Part shown: positions 1 to 8,053 of the stretch, piece after piece
Position numbering within the stretch: position 1 is the stretch's first letter
How the letters are laid out: each line of letters starts with the position of its first letter
NCBI RefSeq assembly: GCF_000308675.1
Contig: NZ_BAGE01000018.1
Location: 248,001 to 312,000, forward strand
From: Nocardia paucivorans NBRC 100373
GTDB taxonomy: Bacteria > Actinomycetota > Actinomycetes > Mycobacteriales > Mycobacteriaceae
DNA length: 64,000 nucleotides
Direction of reading: 5' to 3'
Program-made: the position numbers and the translations under genes
The notes under the pieces: model-generated
Told to the model about the DNA's origin: nothing
What the model saw: only the letters and a program-made list of their open reading frames with translations
The model's database searches: none

Positions 1-160
1 CACCTTCGGTCTGAACGAGCAGTCGATGTTCCACGAGATCGACGTGGACAAGATCGACCGCCCGCGCGGTATGGACATCACCGTCGTCACCACCGCGACC
101 AACAATGAAGAAGGCCGTGCCCTGCTGAAGCACCTCGGCTTCCCGTTCAAGGAGAACTAA
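1..160 (+). CDS. rplE: 50S ribosomal protein uL5, 3' end only
   Basis: The window opens inside this gene. The frame starting at base 2 gives 52 residues ending in GFPFKEN and a TAA stop. They include the conserved uL5 tail around [13 protein letters not shown] and the NNEEGRALL helix. uL5 binds 5S rRNA in the large subunit and contacts the P-site tRNA. rpsN follows after 4 bases, the normal spc-operon arrangement, so the two are co-transcribed. The start lies outside the window. Identification is secure from the C-terminal motif and the neighbour. Confidence 0.95.
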   Translation, partial: TFGLNEQSMFHEIDVDKIDRPRGMDITVVTTATNNEEGRALLKHLGFPFKEN

Positions 161-164
161 AGCC

Positions 165-350
165 ATGGCGAAGAAAGCTTTGGTCAACAAGGCCAACCGG
201 AAGCCGAAGTTCGCGGTCCGCGCCTACACCCGCTGCCAGCGCTGCGGCCGGCCGCACTCGGTGTTCCGCAAGTTCGGGCTGTGCCGCATCTGCCTGCGGG
301 AGATGGCGCATCGGGGCGAGCTGCCCGGTGTGCACAAGAGCTCCTGGTGA
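165..350 (+). CDS. rpsN: 30S ribosomal protein uS14, zinc-binding type
   Basis: The 61-residue protein is the short zinc-ribbon form of uS14. Two CxxC pairs are visible (CQRC at about 24-27 and CRIC at about 40-43), which hold one zinc. The protein sits in the head of the 30S subunit. It begins [16 protein letters not shown] and ends HKSSW, as usual for this type. It lies 4 bases after rplE. In actinobacteria rpsH normally follows within tens of bases. Here a hairpin terminator and about 19.7 kb of unrelated genes intervene, so this is the last gene of the upstream half of the split operon. Confidence 0.97.
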   Translation: MAKKALVNKANRKPKFAVRAYTRCQRCGRPHSVFRKFGLCRICLREMAHRGELPGVHKSSW

Positions 351-386
351 GCCGACGCGGCGCATAGCGCTGCGGAATCAATAACG

Positions 387-425
387 ACGACAAGGACCCG
401 GGCCCGAGGCCCGGGTCCTTGTCGT
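387..425 (+). terminator. Perfect hairpin terminator after rpsN
   Basis: A perfect 17-bp inverted repeat (387-403 pairs with 409-425) encloses a 5-base loop. It is very GC-rich and has no clear T-tract, like many actinobacterial terminators. It lies 37 bases after rpsN. It should end the upstream ribosomal transcript and shield the inserted region from ribosomal-level transcription. Confidence 0.85.
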
Positions 426-437
426 GCCGCCGACAGG

Positions 438-868
438 TTGACGAAGCGCCGTTCGGCGCTGTCGGCGTCGGGAGCCGATCTCATTCGTGAGGGGATCGAC
501 CTCGTACTGCTGCGCATCCACATGGTGCGTCGCAGCAGGCCGGGGCCATCATTCGATTCGGGGTACCCGGGTTTCGCCACCAGTGAGTACCTGTTCGACG
601 AAGCCTATGACCGTGCCACCGAGGCACACGAACGCGTCCGCGAGCTACTGTCCGTATCGGTGGCCGTCGTCTCGCGCCGGTGCTCGATGAGATCGACCGC
701 CTGCCGATCGCGCGATTCGGTGAAGACCGCCGCGTTGCCGATCTCGTTCTCGACGAGCTGCTCACCTCGGCCGAGGAAGGCACCGTACTCATCCCGGCGG
801 TCGATCGCGACGATATGCGAGTGGCCCAGCGGATGCTCGAATCCGTTGATATGACGGCCGATTCGTAA
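438..868 (+). pseudogene. Probable PIN-domain (VapC-type) toxin relic, frameshifted
   Basis: Two adjoining frames together look like the middle and end of a PIN-domain ribonuclease. One frame (to about 660) carries a helix reading YDRATEAHERVRELL. A different frame (from about 662) carries APVLDEIDRLPIARFG and then a helix with LVLDELL and a strand-helix ending at 868. In VapC proteins these blocks occur in that order (the 'dpxH' helix, then the 'Pxvl.Evdyl' helix). No ATG-led N-terminus with the first catalytic Asp is visible, and the C-terminal 'glxDA' block is missing. I infer a decayed toxin without an antitoxin. The motif match is weak, so an unrelated small-protein remnant is possible. 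Confidence 0.35.
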
Positions 869-950
869 CCATTTTCCTTTCACACCACTTGACTCGGGCG
901 TTCGGTAGCGGTGACAGTGCTCCTGTGAGTGGTGACCTGGCCGGTCGGTA

Positions 951-1898
951 ATGAAGGAGCGGTGGCCTGACGAGCTGATGCAACGGCTCCGTGATCTTCT
1001 GATCGAGTTGCATCGGCGTAGAGCGCAGGGCGAGTCCGACCGGATACGCCACAGTACGGGTGGCATGGTCGATATCGCGCACAGTGCCCGGGGCAGCGAA
1101 AACCTCGGTGCGCAAGAAGTTCGCGCTGCGATGAGTGAGGGCGGTATCGAGTCCTCGGTATCCGCACCGCCGCGGACCAGGACTCCGCTCACCGATCTTT
1201 CGCATATGCCCCCGCTGGGGGAGGTGGTCGACGGTGCGCTACGTGGTGACCTCGACGACCTCGAGCTCACGAGGGTGTTCGGGGGGTTGCGGCAACGCTA
1301 CGGTCCCTTCCGGCTCGAGGACGCGAACGCCTGGTATGAACCGGTTTCGACACGGCCCGATGGCACCGTGCGCCCCGAAGGGGTCGGTTTCGAGGCCCGA
1401 ATCGTCGATGACAACGGTGCCAATGCCGGCATAGTGATCTACGGTTTCGGCCGTGATTCCGATGGTGAACTGGTGGTCACCAATGATCTCACCGAGCTCA
1501 ACGAGAATTTCCGAGGTAAGGGTTTCTCCACGGCATTCTCCGCCTCCACCGAGGAGTACTTTCGGCGGTCGGGAGTCGATCGGATGTTGGTGACCGCGAG
1601 TATGCGTGACGGGGGAGTCGCCTGGGCCAAGGCCGGATACGACTGGGATCTCGAACCCACCCGGCTCGCCAAAACCGTCGAGCGCATGCAGTCCCGAATC
1701 GATGAGGTGCTCGAAGGTGAGGAGGGCTTTCTCAGCGCCGCGGACATTGCCGTGCTCCGAGATATCAGAGCACGATTCGATGGACCGGTCGTCGGGTTTC
1801 CCTCTCCTCAGGAACTGGTGCTGCTCGCGGGAGACGACCCGAAACTCGGCGAAAAGCTGATGAGAGGGTCGTATTGGCATGGGATGAAGAAGCTGTGA
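951..1898 (+). CDS. GNAT-like domain protein, possible orphan toxin tip
   Basis: The protein has 315 residues. The first 100 or so are polar and featureless. The middle (about residues 105-250) has the look of a GNAT acyltransferase fold: a strand reading VVTNDLTELNENF, then an RGKGFSTAF loop-helix like the acetyl-CoA-binding motif A, then a strand-helix with VTASMRDGGVAWAKAGYDWD. Stop codons upstream leave ATG 951 as the first start, but no ribosome binding site precedes it. ATG 1131 (MSEGG) is an alternative. The tail ends SYWHGMKKL. It lies among toxin-type relics, so it may be a detached C-terminal effector. The substrate cannot be told from the sequence. Confidence 0.6.
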   Translation: MKERWPDELMQRLRDLLIELHRRRAQGESDRIRHSTGGMVDIAHSARGSENLGAQEVRAAMSEGGIESSVSAPPRTRTPLTDLSHMPPLGEVVDGALRGDLDDLELTRVFGGLRQRYGPFRLEDANAWYEPVSTRPDGTVRPEGVGFEARIVDDNGANAGIVIYGFGRDSDGELVVTNDLTELNENFRGKGFSTAFSASTEEYFRRSGVDRMLVTASMRDGGVAWAKAGYDWDLEPTRLAKTVERMQSRIDEVLEGEEGFLSAADIAVLRDIRARFDGPVVGFPSPQELVLLAGDDPKLGEKLMRGSYWHGMKKL

Positions 1899-2366
1899 AG
1901 ATCCCCCCGGAAGAGTGTGAGTTCATCCGACCCCGATACCTGGCCCGATAGCGAGCGGCAGGAATTCGAGCGTCGACCACACCGGCCGGTCGAGAAGTGG
2001 AAGGCCCGTGCCCGTGATACATGCGGCAGCCGAGCACGGGGTCCGGTCCGTGCAACCGGCGATCACTTCGCCCGATCCATGGGGATCTCTCGTCGTCGCT
2101 GATCTCGTCCTCGACGACCTGGTCGAGGTGGATCTGGTCAGGCGTCGCCTCATCAACCGGCTCCTGGCACCGGACGAGAAAACGTTTACGCCATCCGGTT
2201 CTCACATTCACTCACACCCCGTTCCGCTGGGTCCTTCAAGGTGAACGAAACCATGTCGCACCTGTGATCTGGCATACTCGCTCGATGGTTCCTGTGCCTT
2301 CGGCTCCTGTGCTGTGGAGACTTGTCGGAGTCGGCCGTTCTCCCACACGGTCGGCGAGGGGATGAT
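1899..2366. other. Spacer with possible decayed small ORFs, no confident gene
   Basis: About 470 bases separate the GNAT-like gene from the DUF1023 gene. A GTG at 1917 with GGAAG upstream opens a 61-codon frame that ends at 2102. A second frame from 2008 runs to 2244 and contains LVVADLVLDDLVEVDLV. The two overlap and neither resembles a family I know. The pattern looks like a frameshifted remnant. I see no RNA gene or strong hairpin here. Confidence 0.3.
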
Positions 2367-3638
2367 ATGTGGAGTTCCGGGCGAGGGCAGCACGAGATCG
2401 ATTCCTTCCTGGAAGATTTTCATCCCCCGATCCGGCAGGCGAGACTATTGGCTCGGCGGCTGGAGAAAATAGTCATGGAGATGGGCGAGGGGATCTCCGA
2501 AACGCTATATCGCAGAACTCTGAATGCGGTTATCCGCGGCAATTATGATTTTATTATTTCCGATAAGGATACTACTCGGGTGCTCCGAGAACTGCTGAAG
2601 CAGGAGCCGATCGAGCTCCCGCCGCGGTTCACACCTGCGCGTATCCGATTTCCGGTTCGATTGTCGGACGATCCATACCAACTCAGAGAACGATGGGGAC
2701 AACTTTCCGAATCCCGTAAGGAAAAGCTATTTCTTCGAGATCCATTCCTCGGCAATCGTGATGGTATTCCTCAGGCGGACCGGGACAGGTACAACCGTCG
2801 CAATCTGGAGAATCTTCTGAAACAAGCCAGGGATTCGGGAGACGATAAGAGGTCCAATTATCTGGCAAGGGTGAAGAGAATTATCGAAAATCCGCGAGAA
2901 GGAGGGCCGCCGATTTATCTTTCCTACCTCGACAACGAAGGAAGGATTGCATTCTCTATGGACAATCCCGATTTCTCCGATAACAATGTTGTATTGTTGA
3001 AACCTGCCGTTCCAAGTTTTGACGATTTCGAATACTCTGTGCCGACCGCGGAAATGTTGCGAAACCTGGCGCAGCTCACCGATCCCAACGCCAGGACGTC
3101 GGTGACCTACTGGGGTGGTTACGATCAGCCCCAGTCCATGGTGCAGGCGATATTTCCGCATTTCGCCCGGGAAGGCGCCGACCGGGTGCGGGCGTACCAC
3201 GAGGGTTTGCGGGCAACACACGAAGGGCCGCCCGCGCACACCACCACGGTCGGTCATTCCTACGGAAGTGTTCTCCTCGGTCATGCCGCCGGTCATGGAG
3301 CAACACTGAACACCGACGCTCTCCTGTTCATGGGTAGCTGGGGAACCGGCGTGAACCATGTCAGTGAGTTGAGTATCTCCGGGGTCGCTCCGGAGAATAT
3401 GGGAAAATATGCATACGACATATTCTCTGCTGGTGACCACGTTCAAACCATGCCTGATACACACGGGCTACGCCCCGGGCATCCCGAATTCGGTGCCACA
3501 AAATTGGATCCCCCCTCGGGGCTTGGTGGTATTATAAACCGTTTCGAGCATAATTCATCGTTCTATCTCGATTCATCGAGCCCGGCTTCGGGAAATATCG
3601 GACTGATTATTACCGGACATGGTGACATGATTTCCTGA
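2367..3638 (+). CDS. DUF1023-type alpha/beta hydrolase
   Basis: The 423-residue protein has an N-terminal helical part (about 1-150) and a C-terminal alpha/beta hydrolase of the DUF1023 kind seen in actinobacterial type VII loci. The nucleophile elbow is GHSYGS, preceded by HTTTVGHSYG. A FSAGDHVQTMPDTHG segment follows, which should carry the acid and His region. ATG 2367 is chosen because GAGGGG lies at the right distance. An upstream TTG at 2322 has no such site. Composition is clearly AT-richer than neighbouring genes, especially 2500-3000, and points to recent acquisition. The substrate is unknown. It is of interest here because the giant protein downstream carries many degenerate copies of this fold. 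Confidence 0.75.
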   Translation: MWSSGRGQHEIDSFLEDFHPPIRQARLLARRLEKIVMEMGEGISETLYRRTLNAVIRGNYDFIISDKDTTRVLRELLKQEPIELPPRFTPARIRFPVRLSDDPYQLRERWGQLSESRKEKLFLRDPFLGNRDGIPQADRDRYNRRNLENLLKQARDSGDDKRSNYLARVKRIIENPREGGPPIYLSYLDNEGRIAFSMDNPDFSDNNVVLLKPAVPSFDDFEYSVPTAEMLRNLAQLTDPNARTSVTYWGGYDQPQSMVQAIFPHFAREGADRVRAYHEGLRATHEGPPAHTTTVGHSYGSVLLGHAAGHGATLNTDALLFMGSWGTGVNHVSELSISGVAPENMGKYAYDIFSAGDHVQTMPDTHGLRPGHPEFGATKLDPPSGLGGIINRFEHNSSFYLDSSSPASGNIGLIITGHGDMIS

Positions 3639-3666
3639 TTTGCTCGGTTGGAGGTTATGGTAGAAG

Positions 3667-4182
3667 ATGGAGACGGATGGTGGTATGAATTCAGAACAGA
3701 CCCAGGCGGCGGCTCGGAAACAATTGTACGGATATTTTCGGCAGATGTTACGCGTGCTCCCGGTTGAATCGGCGTTGTCACTGGTGCATCCGGAGCTCCC
3801 GCAAGCGGGGCTACATCAGGGTGTCACCTTGCCTTACGAAGAAACCGCCACAGAAGTGGTCACGGAGTTTTTCGATATCTCGTATTGGATCACCGGCATC
3901 GCTCCGGATGTCGCCGATGAATACTTCGACCTCATCGTGCGCTCTTGGAGCAGGGATGGCTGGCCGACTCGAACGGACCGCACCGTGCGGCCACGTGCGG
4001 CCTACACCCGAACCCCGGACCGCTACGGGCTTTCGGTCCGGGAAAGTGTCAACGGCTACCTGAGCCTGTCCGGCTCGACTCCACCTTTCGCCCCTGGTAC
4101 TCCGGAAGGTCCGCCGCCACCCCAACGCATCGAAAGAACCGAGACGAGATCCAGCAGAACGGGACCGTGGGCGCGGGACTAG
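3667..4182 (+). CDS. Small partner protein of the DUF1023 hydrolase, unknown function
   Basis: The protein has 171 residues and starts 28 bases after the hydrolase, probably in the same operon. The N-terminal two thirds look globular (RKQLYGYFRQMLRVLP, then an SYWITGIAPDVADEYFDLIVRSW helix pair). The tail is Pro/Gly/Arg-rich and disordered. There is no signal peptide or membrane helix. ATG 3685 is an alternative start. I do not recognise the family. Pairing with a putative exported hydrolase suggests a chaperone or immunity role, but that is inference. Confidence 0.55.
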   Translation: METDGGMNSEQTQAAARKQLYGYFRQMLRVLPVESALSLVHPELPQAGLHQGVTLPYEETATEVVTEFFDISYWITGIAPDVADEYFDLIVRSWSRDGWPTRTDRTVRPRAAYTRTPDRYGLSVRESVNGYLSLSGSTPPFAPGTPEGPPPPQRIERTETRSSRTGPWARD

Positions 4183-4227
4183 ATGGCTCCGGTTGCGGAC
4201 CGTTGTCGACTCCGGGAAGGAAGTTGT

Positions 4228-5916
4228 TCAGCGTCCGACCGGAGTCCGGTCGGGGAGATGGGCGACCGTGGTTTCGATGGTCTCGGCACCATCACTGCCG
4301 GCCTGATCTCTGCTGCCGGCGGTGGATTCGGCGACAGGCGGCTGCTCGGTGTTCGGTTCGGGTTCGGTGAGCACCGGGAGCTGGAGGGTATCGGTAAGCT
4401 GCTGTCGGGGCGCGTCGGGCGGGGTGGGTTCGGGTTCTCGCTCGCCCGAAGGGTTTCCGTTCGTGGCCGGTGGTACCTGCTCCGGGTGCGGCGTGTGGCC
4501 GTCCCGCGCGGGCGTGCCATTCGGCGAGAGGGATACGGTGGCCGGTTTCGAGCCGTTGTTCCCGATCGGTTGGGTGGGCGCGTCGATCACAGCGGTTCGA
4601 TTCCGTTGCGGTTCCGCCGGGGCACTTCGCGCGTTGTGCTGCGGTTGGTCGGGGGTCGCCGGAGGCCGAAGCTGTGCGCCGGACCGCAGCCGGTCCAGTG
4701 TTTCGCGCAATGCCGCCGCCAGCCGCGCGTCCAGCTCGGCCTCGGTCGGTCCGTGCTCATCGGGGTTCGACTCGAACGGGCCCGCCGGACGGCTCTGGGC
4801 GGTGGGAGCCGGCGGAGTCGTGGCCATGCCCAGTTCGGTATACAGCTGCTGCGGGTCGGTGATACGCACGGAGGACACCCGTGCCGGTTTGGCGGGGGAC
4901 TCGGGTTGTCCGATGGGAGCGGTTTGTGCGGTTCCGGGGTTCGGGGGAGCGGTTTCGGCCCTGGGCCGCGGTGTCGGCGCAATGCCCGGATCCTGAGGCG
5001 AGCCATCGATGGTCGCGACCGTGGAACGGGCCGTTGACTCCTGTTCGGTGAGGATGCTCGGCAGGATCTGGTTCGCGGCATCGCCCACATGGGTGAGCGC
5101 GGCGAGTCTGGCCTGCAGGTCCTCGTGATCGGGGACCGCCGCCGTCGCCTGCTCGATGGCCCGTCCGTATCGTTCGGCGACGAGCCGATGGGTGACCAGG
5201 GCGACGCCGATCATGATCGGTGCGATCGCATGGATGCCGAAACCGGTCACATCACCGGTCTTCACATACGGGAAGGTGTTCAGGGTGATACTCGCGGTCA
5301 GCAGCACGCCTTCCACCGCGTAGATCTGCCACAGCTTGTCGATCACACCCCATTCGGCGGTGTCGGCGGTGGACAGCATCAGCGCGACCAGGACGGCGCT
5401 GATGAGCGCTTCCAAACCGTAGGACAGCCAGAACATCGGATTGGTCGCCCCACCGGCCGGGGCGATGTTCTGCTGCACGGTGACCGCGGAGAACACCATC
5501 GAGAACGCCACCACCCCGGCGAGCAGGCCCAGGACGCGGGGTTTGCGCTGGTGCAGCCGAGCCACCTTGGCGTGTGGACTGCTGCTGCGCCGTTGCTCGC
5601 CGATGGCCTGGGCAGCGCGCAACAGGTCGGCGGCTTCACGTTCGGCGAGCTCGGCCGCCGTGCGCCGCACTCGCTCGGCGGCATCGGCGGCGGCCTGGAT
5701 GCGGGCCCGTTTCTCGTTACGTTCGTGCTCACGCACCAGCTCGGCCAATTCGCGGGACGCGGCGAGCTCCCGCTCCGACAATGCTTCCAGCAGCGCCGGA
5801 TCGTCCTGGTGCGCCAGGCGCTCGTGGGCGATCTGCACCCTGTCGGGCAGGGCACCGGACACCAGATCGTCCACCGGGGCCTCGGAAGGCGCGGGGGTCG
5901 TGAAACGACGGAACAT
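4228..5916 (-). CDS. Four-helix membrane protein, SpdB/DUF2637-like
   Basis: The protein has about 562 residues. Residues 10-120 form a charged Ala/Glu/Arg coiled coil. Four hydrophobic helices follow (about 130-155, 165-188, 195-220 and 227-247), and the remaining 300 residues are Pro/Thr/Ser/Glu-rich and mostly disordered. The layout resembles the membrane proteins of actinomycete conjugative plasmids and integrative elements (SpdB or DUF2637 type), which help spread DNA through the mycelium. ATG 5916 is used, although two TTG codons just upstream (5925, 5922) sit closer to a GAAAGG site. No other transfer gene is visible in the window, so it may be a leftover of an integrative element. Confidence 0.6.
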   Translation of the reverse strand: MFRRFTTPAPSEAPVDDLVSGALPDRVQIAHERLAHQDDPALLEALSERELAASRELAELVREHERNEKRARIQAAADAAERVRRTAAELAEREAADLLRAAQAIGEQRRSSSPHAKVARLHQRKPRVLGLLAGVVAFSMVFSAVTVQQNIAPAGGATNPMFWLSYGLEALISAVLVALMLSTADTAEWGVIDKLWQIYAVEGVLLTASITLNTFPYVKTGDVTGFGIHAIAPIMIGVALVTHRLVAERYGRAIEQATAAVPDHEDLQARLAALTHVGDAANQILPSILTEQESTARSTVATIDGSPQDPGIAPTPRPRAETAPPNPGTAQTAPIGQPESPAKPARVSSVRITDPQQLYTELGMATTPPAPTAQSRPAGPFESNPDEHGPTEAELDARLAAALRETLDRLRSGAQLRPPATPDQPQHNARSAPAEPQRNRTAVIDAPTQPIGNNGSKPATVSLSPNGTPARDGHTPHPEQVPPATNGNPSGEREPEPTPPDAPRQQLTDTLQLPVLTEPEPNTEQPPVAESTAGSRDQAGSDGAETIETTVAHLPDRTPVGR

Positions 5917-6204
5917 CAGCAACAAAACCTTTCTGATGATCGAGTGTTCCAGACTCGCTCGGCCACATTACATCCGGTGGGCTATGTTGATCTGTTCGTC
6001 ATCGCTTCACAATCTGCGAAACCCGCTCGTACCAGGCGCGGAAGGTGGGTACTCGGCTTCGTCGGACAACGGGGTGAAGGGTCGTCGCCTTCGGCCGGGC
6101 ACCGGGTTCGCCCCGCGACATCGCAGACCTCGACCACCGCTGCACCGGCGCCGTATGTGATGGGCCGAATACCGTGCTTGTTGTCGATGAGGAGTAAACC
6201 TGCG

Positions 6205-6462
6205 GTGAGTGAGGAGTTCGACACCGGTCACATGCTGTGGGAAGTCGTTTCACCGGGCACGGAGGCGATCACATCGCGGCGTCGTCTGTCGGACCACCCG
6301 ATTCTCCACCGGATGGTCACTGTGGGTGATCCTCCCAGCGAAGAACTCGCCGAATCTTTTGCTGGACAATGGCTTATCTCGACTCAACAGGAGGATGCAG
6401 GGTATGGGCATGTCGACGGCTCTTCGGTATCCACTGTTCCGGTGAGTACGGTGTTCCGGTGA
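6205..6462 (+). CDS. Small hypothetical protein ending in a tandem repeat
   Basis: A GTG at 6205 opens an 85-codon frame reading VSEEFDTGHMLWEVV, with charged and hydrophobic residues distributed as in a real protein. An ATG at 6187 is an alternative. No family is recognised. The stop lies inside a 17-bp tandem repeat, so the C-terminus depends on repeat number. It could also be a non-coding stretch, because this composition produces long chance frames. Confidence 0.3.
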   Translation: MSEEFDTGHMLWEVVSPGTEAITSRRRLSDHPILHRMVTVGDPPSEELAESFAGQWLISTQQEDAGYGHVDGSSVSTVPVSTVFR

Positions 6463-6485
6463 GCATGGTGTTCCGGTGAGCATGG
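6435..6485 (+). repeat. Three tandem 17-bp repeats
   Basis: Three copies of a TGTTCCGGTGAG-plus-5 unit lie at 6435-6451, 6452-6468 and 6469-6485. The last two are identical and the first differs at two bases. The unit is not a multiple of three, so each copy shifts the frame of any gene running through it. Confidence 0.9.
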
Positions 6486-6576
6486 TGGCCGGAACCGGAT
6501 CGTCCTTGTTCGGCGTGCCGCCGAACCGCGGCCTCGTCGCGAGACCACGGTATCGGGTCGGCGAATCGGACTCGTA

Positions 6577-6897
6577 CTAGCCCGCTTTGGCCGACCAGCC
6601 GTAATGCTGCGCGAAGGTATGCGGGGCCACGACCGCGACGGGCGCACCCGTGCAGTCGCCGGTCGCGTATACCAGGAAGTTGCGCGAGCTGCGATTATCG
6701 ATCCGGATATCGCGTGCGAAGCCACTGGCCCAGCACGAGTCCGGTTCGCTCAGTTCCAATGTGTTGTCGATGATCACCACTTCACGTCCGTCTTCGATAC
6801 CGGAGGAACCGGTGGGGAAGGCGGAGGCGGCGGGGGCTGCCACCGCCATTGCGGCGAGGGCGAGAGTTGCCGGCAGCGAAATCTTTCCGAGTTTCAC
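6577..6897 (-). CDS. Small secreted protein with one likely disulfide
   Basis: The 106-residue protein starts MKLGKISLPATLALAAM, a classical Sec signal peptide, with a likely signal peptidase I site after AASA (about residue 26). The mature part is about 80 residues and has two cysteines (SCWASG and GDCTG), which could form one disulfide. There is no lipobox. The mature sequence looks beta-rich (EVVIIDNTLEL, NFLVYATGDC). I do not recognise the family. Small secreted beta-proteins of this size are common in Nocardia and mycobacteria. Confidence 0.75.
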   Translation of the reverse strand: MKLGKISLPATLALAAMAVAAPAASAFPTGSSGIEDGREVVIIDNTLELSEPDSCWASGFARDIRIDNRSSRNFLVYATGDCTGAPVAVVAPHTFAQHYGWSAKAG

Positions 6898-6906
6898 CCG
6901 TGGATG

Positions 6907-7460
6907 CTATAGGTCGCGTCCTCGGTTGTCGGCCCGCAGGTAGGTGAGCACCGCGAGGCGCGGCGATGATCGTCGGGTTCCGGTTGTAGTCCGATTGTGA
7001 CGAAGATACCGAGTACATGGGTTTCGACCGTGCGTTCACCGAGGAACAACGCCGCGCCGATTGCGCGGTTGTATCGTCCCTCGGCCATGAGTCGCGGGAC
7101 CTCTCGTTCCCGGGCGGAGAGCCGGTCGAGCGGTGGTCGCTCGTGGTGGGGTCGGGAGACCGGGCGGCCGACCAGGTCGAGGACGCTGCCGGTCTCGATG
7201 TATTGCGACAGCAACAGCGCCGTGGTAGCGGGGAATTCACGGCGAATGGCGAGCGCGGCCTCGATACCTTCGGTTGTGCAGGCGGGGGCATCCGGATGTC
7301 CACGACCGCGATATCGGGACGATGCGCGCGGATCGAGTGCAGTAGTGCCGTCGCGTCGTCGGCCCGTCCGACCACCTCCATACCCACGTCCTCGAGCAGG
7401 CGGGCTATGCCCTTTCGAAGCCCTCTCGGAGCCCTTTAGAAGCCCTCTCGGAGCAGTACC
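6907..7460 (-). pseudogene. NarL/FixJ-type response regulator, multiply frameshifted
   Basis: Three frames on the minus strand together rebuild most of a two-component response regulator. The receiver appears as VLLREGF, then GIARLLEDVGMEVVGRADDATALL and PDIAVVDIRMPP with the phosphorylated Asp region. A shifted frame continues with TTEGIEAALAIRREFPATTAL and the LuxR-type HTH (LSAREREVPRLMAEG, TVETHVLGIF). A third frame gives the last residues, ending at the stop at 6907. A 22-bp tandem duplication breaks the first helix. The second half of the receiver seems deleted before LSARERE. No cognate kinase is present. The gene cannot make a working regulator. Confidence 0.8.
7410..7453. repeat. 22-bp tandem duplication inside the regulator pseudogene
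   Basis: Two adjacent 22-bp copies (7410-7431 and 7432-7453) differ at one base. Because 22 is not divisible by three, the second copy shifts the reading frame. It also creates a TAA right after LLREGF in the sense frame of the pseudogene. Confidence 0.92.
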
Positions 7461-7642
7461 CGTCCGGCGTCCCTGGATGTGCTCGGCGGAGGGCAGAATA
7501 GTGGCCGTATTGATATCGGTGCTGATCGGGCCTTGTTTTCTCCACGCTGGGAAAGAGGGATGTCCGGGCGGTGTCAAGATGAGATGCGGCTCTGGTCGGA
7601 TTCGATGCTGCGCAAGGGTTCTGTCGTGGTGCGAGGGATGAA

Positions 7643-7999
7643 GTGGGCGAGATGGCCGAAGATGTATTGGACTTCGAAGCAGAGCACGCGGCGGCCATCG
7701 CGAGCAAGGTGGATGCCGTAGCCGATCGAATCAGGGCCGTGCTCGACACGATGGTGGCGGAGGAATCGGCCCTGTGGGGATGTTGGGGTACGGGAAGGAC
7801 CGGGAAGAAATTCGCACACGGCGACGGTGACAACGGTTATATCGAGACATCGAAACACAATCGCGAGGTCATCGAATCCAAGATCGACTTTCTCAGTGGG
7901 GACGAGGGTTATTCACCCGAATTCCGTATGGCCGCCCGCATCCTCACCCAGGTGGAGCTCGCCAATAGCCGCACTATCGTGCGCTCGGTCGTCGTGTGA
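7643..7999 (+). CDS. WXG100-like small protein of cassette A
   Basis: The 118-residue protein is mostly helical, with a central turn reading LWGCWGTGRTGKKF. Other actinobacterial WXG100-family proteins have W-G and then G-x-x-F there. The fold expected is a helical hairpin exported, with a partner, by a type VII (ESX) system. GTG 7643 is favoured because GAGGG lies 5 bases upstream; ATG 7652 is the alternative. It is the first gene of the order WXG100-like, EbfC-like, giant protein, which cassette B repeats. No ESX core gene (EccC and others) is in the window, so export would rely on a system elsewhere. Confidence 0.7.
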   Translation: MGEMAEDVLDFEAEHAAAIASKVDAVADRIRAVLDTMVAEESALWGCWGTGRTGKKFAHGDGDNGYIETSKHNREVIESKIDFLSGDEGYSPEFRMAARILTQVELANSRTIVRSVVV

Positions 8000-8053
8000 C
8001 CGCCGAAAGGGCGAGCTCGTGGGCTGGTGGCCGGGACCGGGAGAAAGGCCGAG

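Noticed and set aside
5089..6186. Plus-strand frame opposite the membrane protein gene
   Set aside because: The part overlapping 4228-5916 mirrors a gene with clear coiled-coil and membrane segments. Only the tail after 6187 is kept, as a low-confidence small gene.
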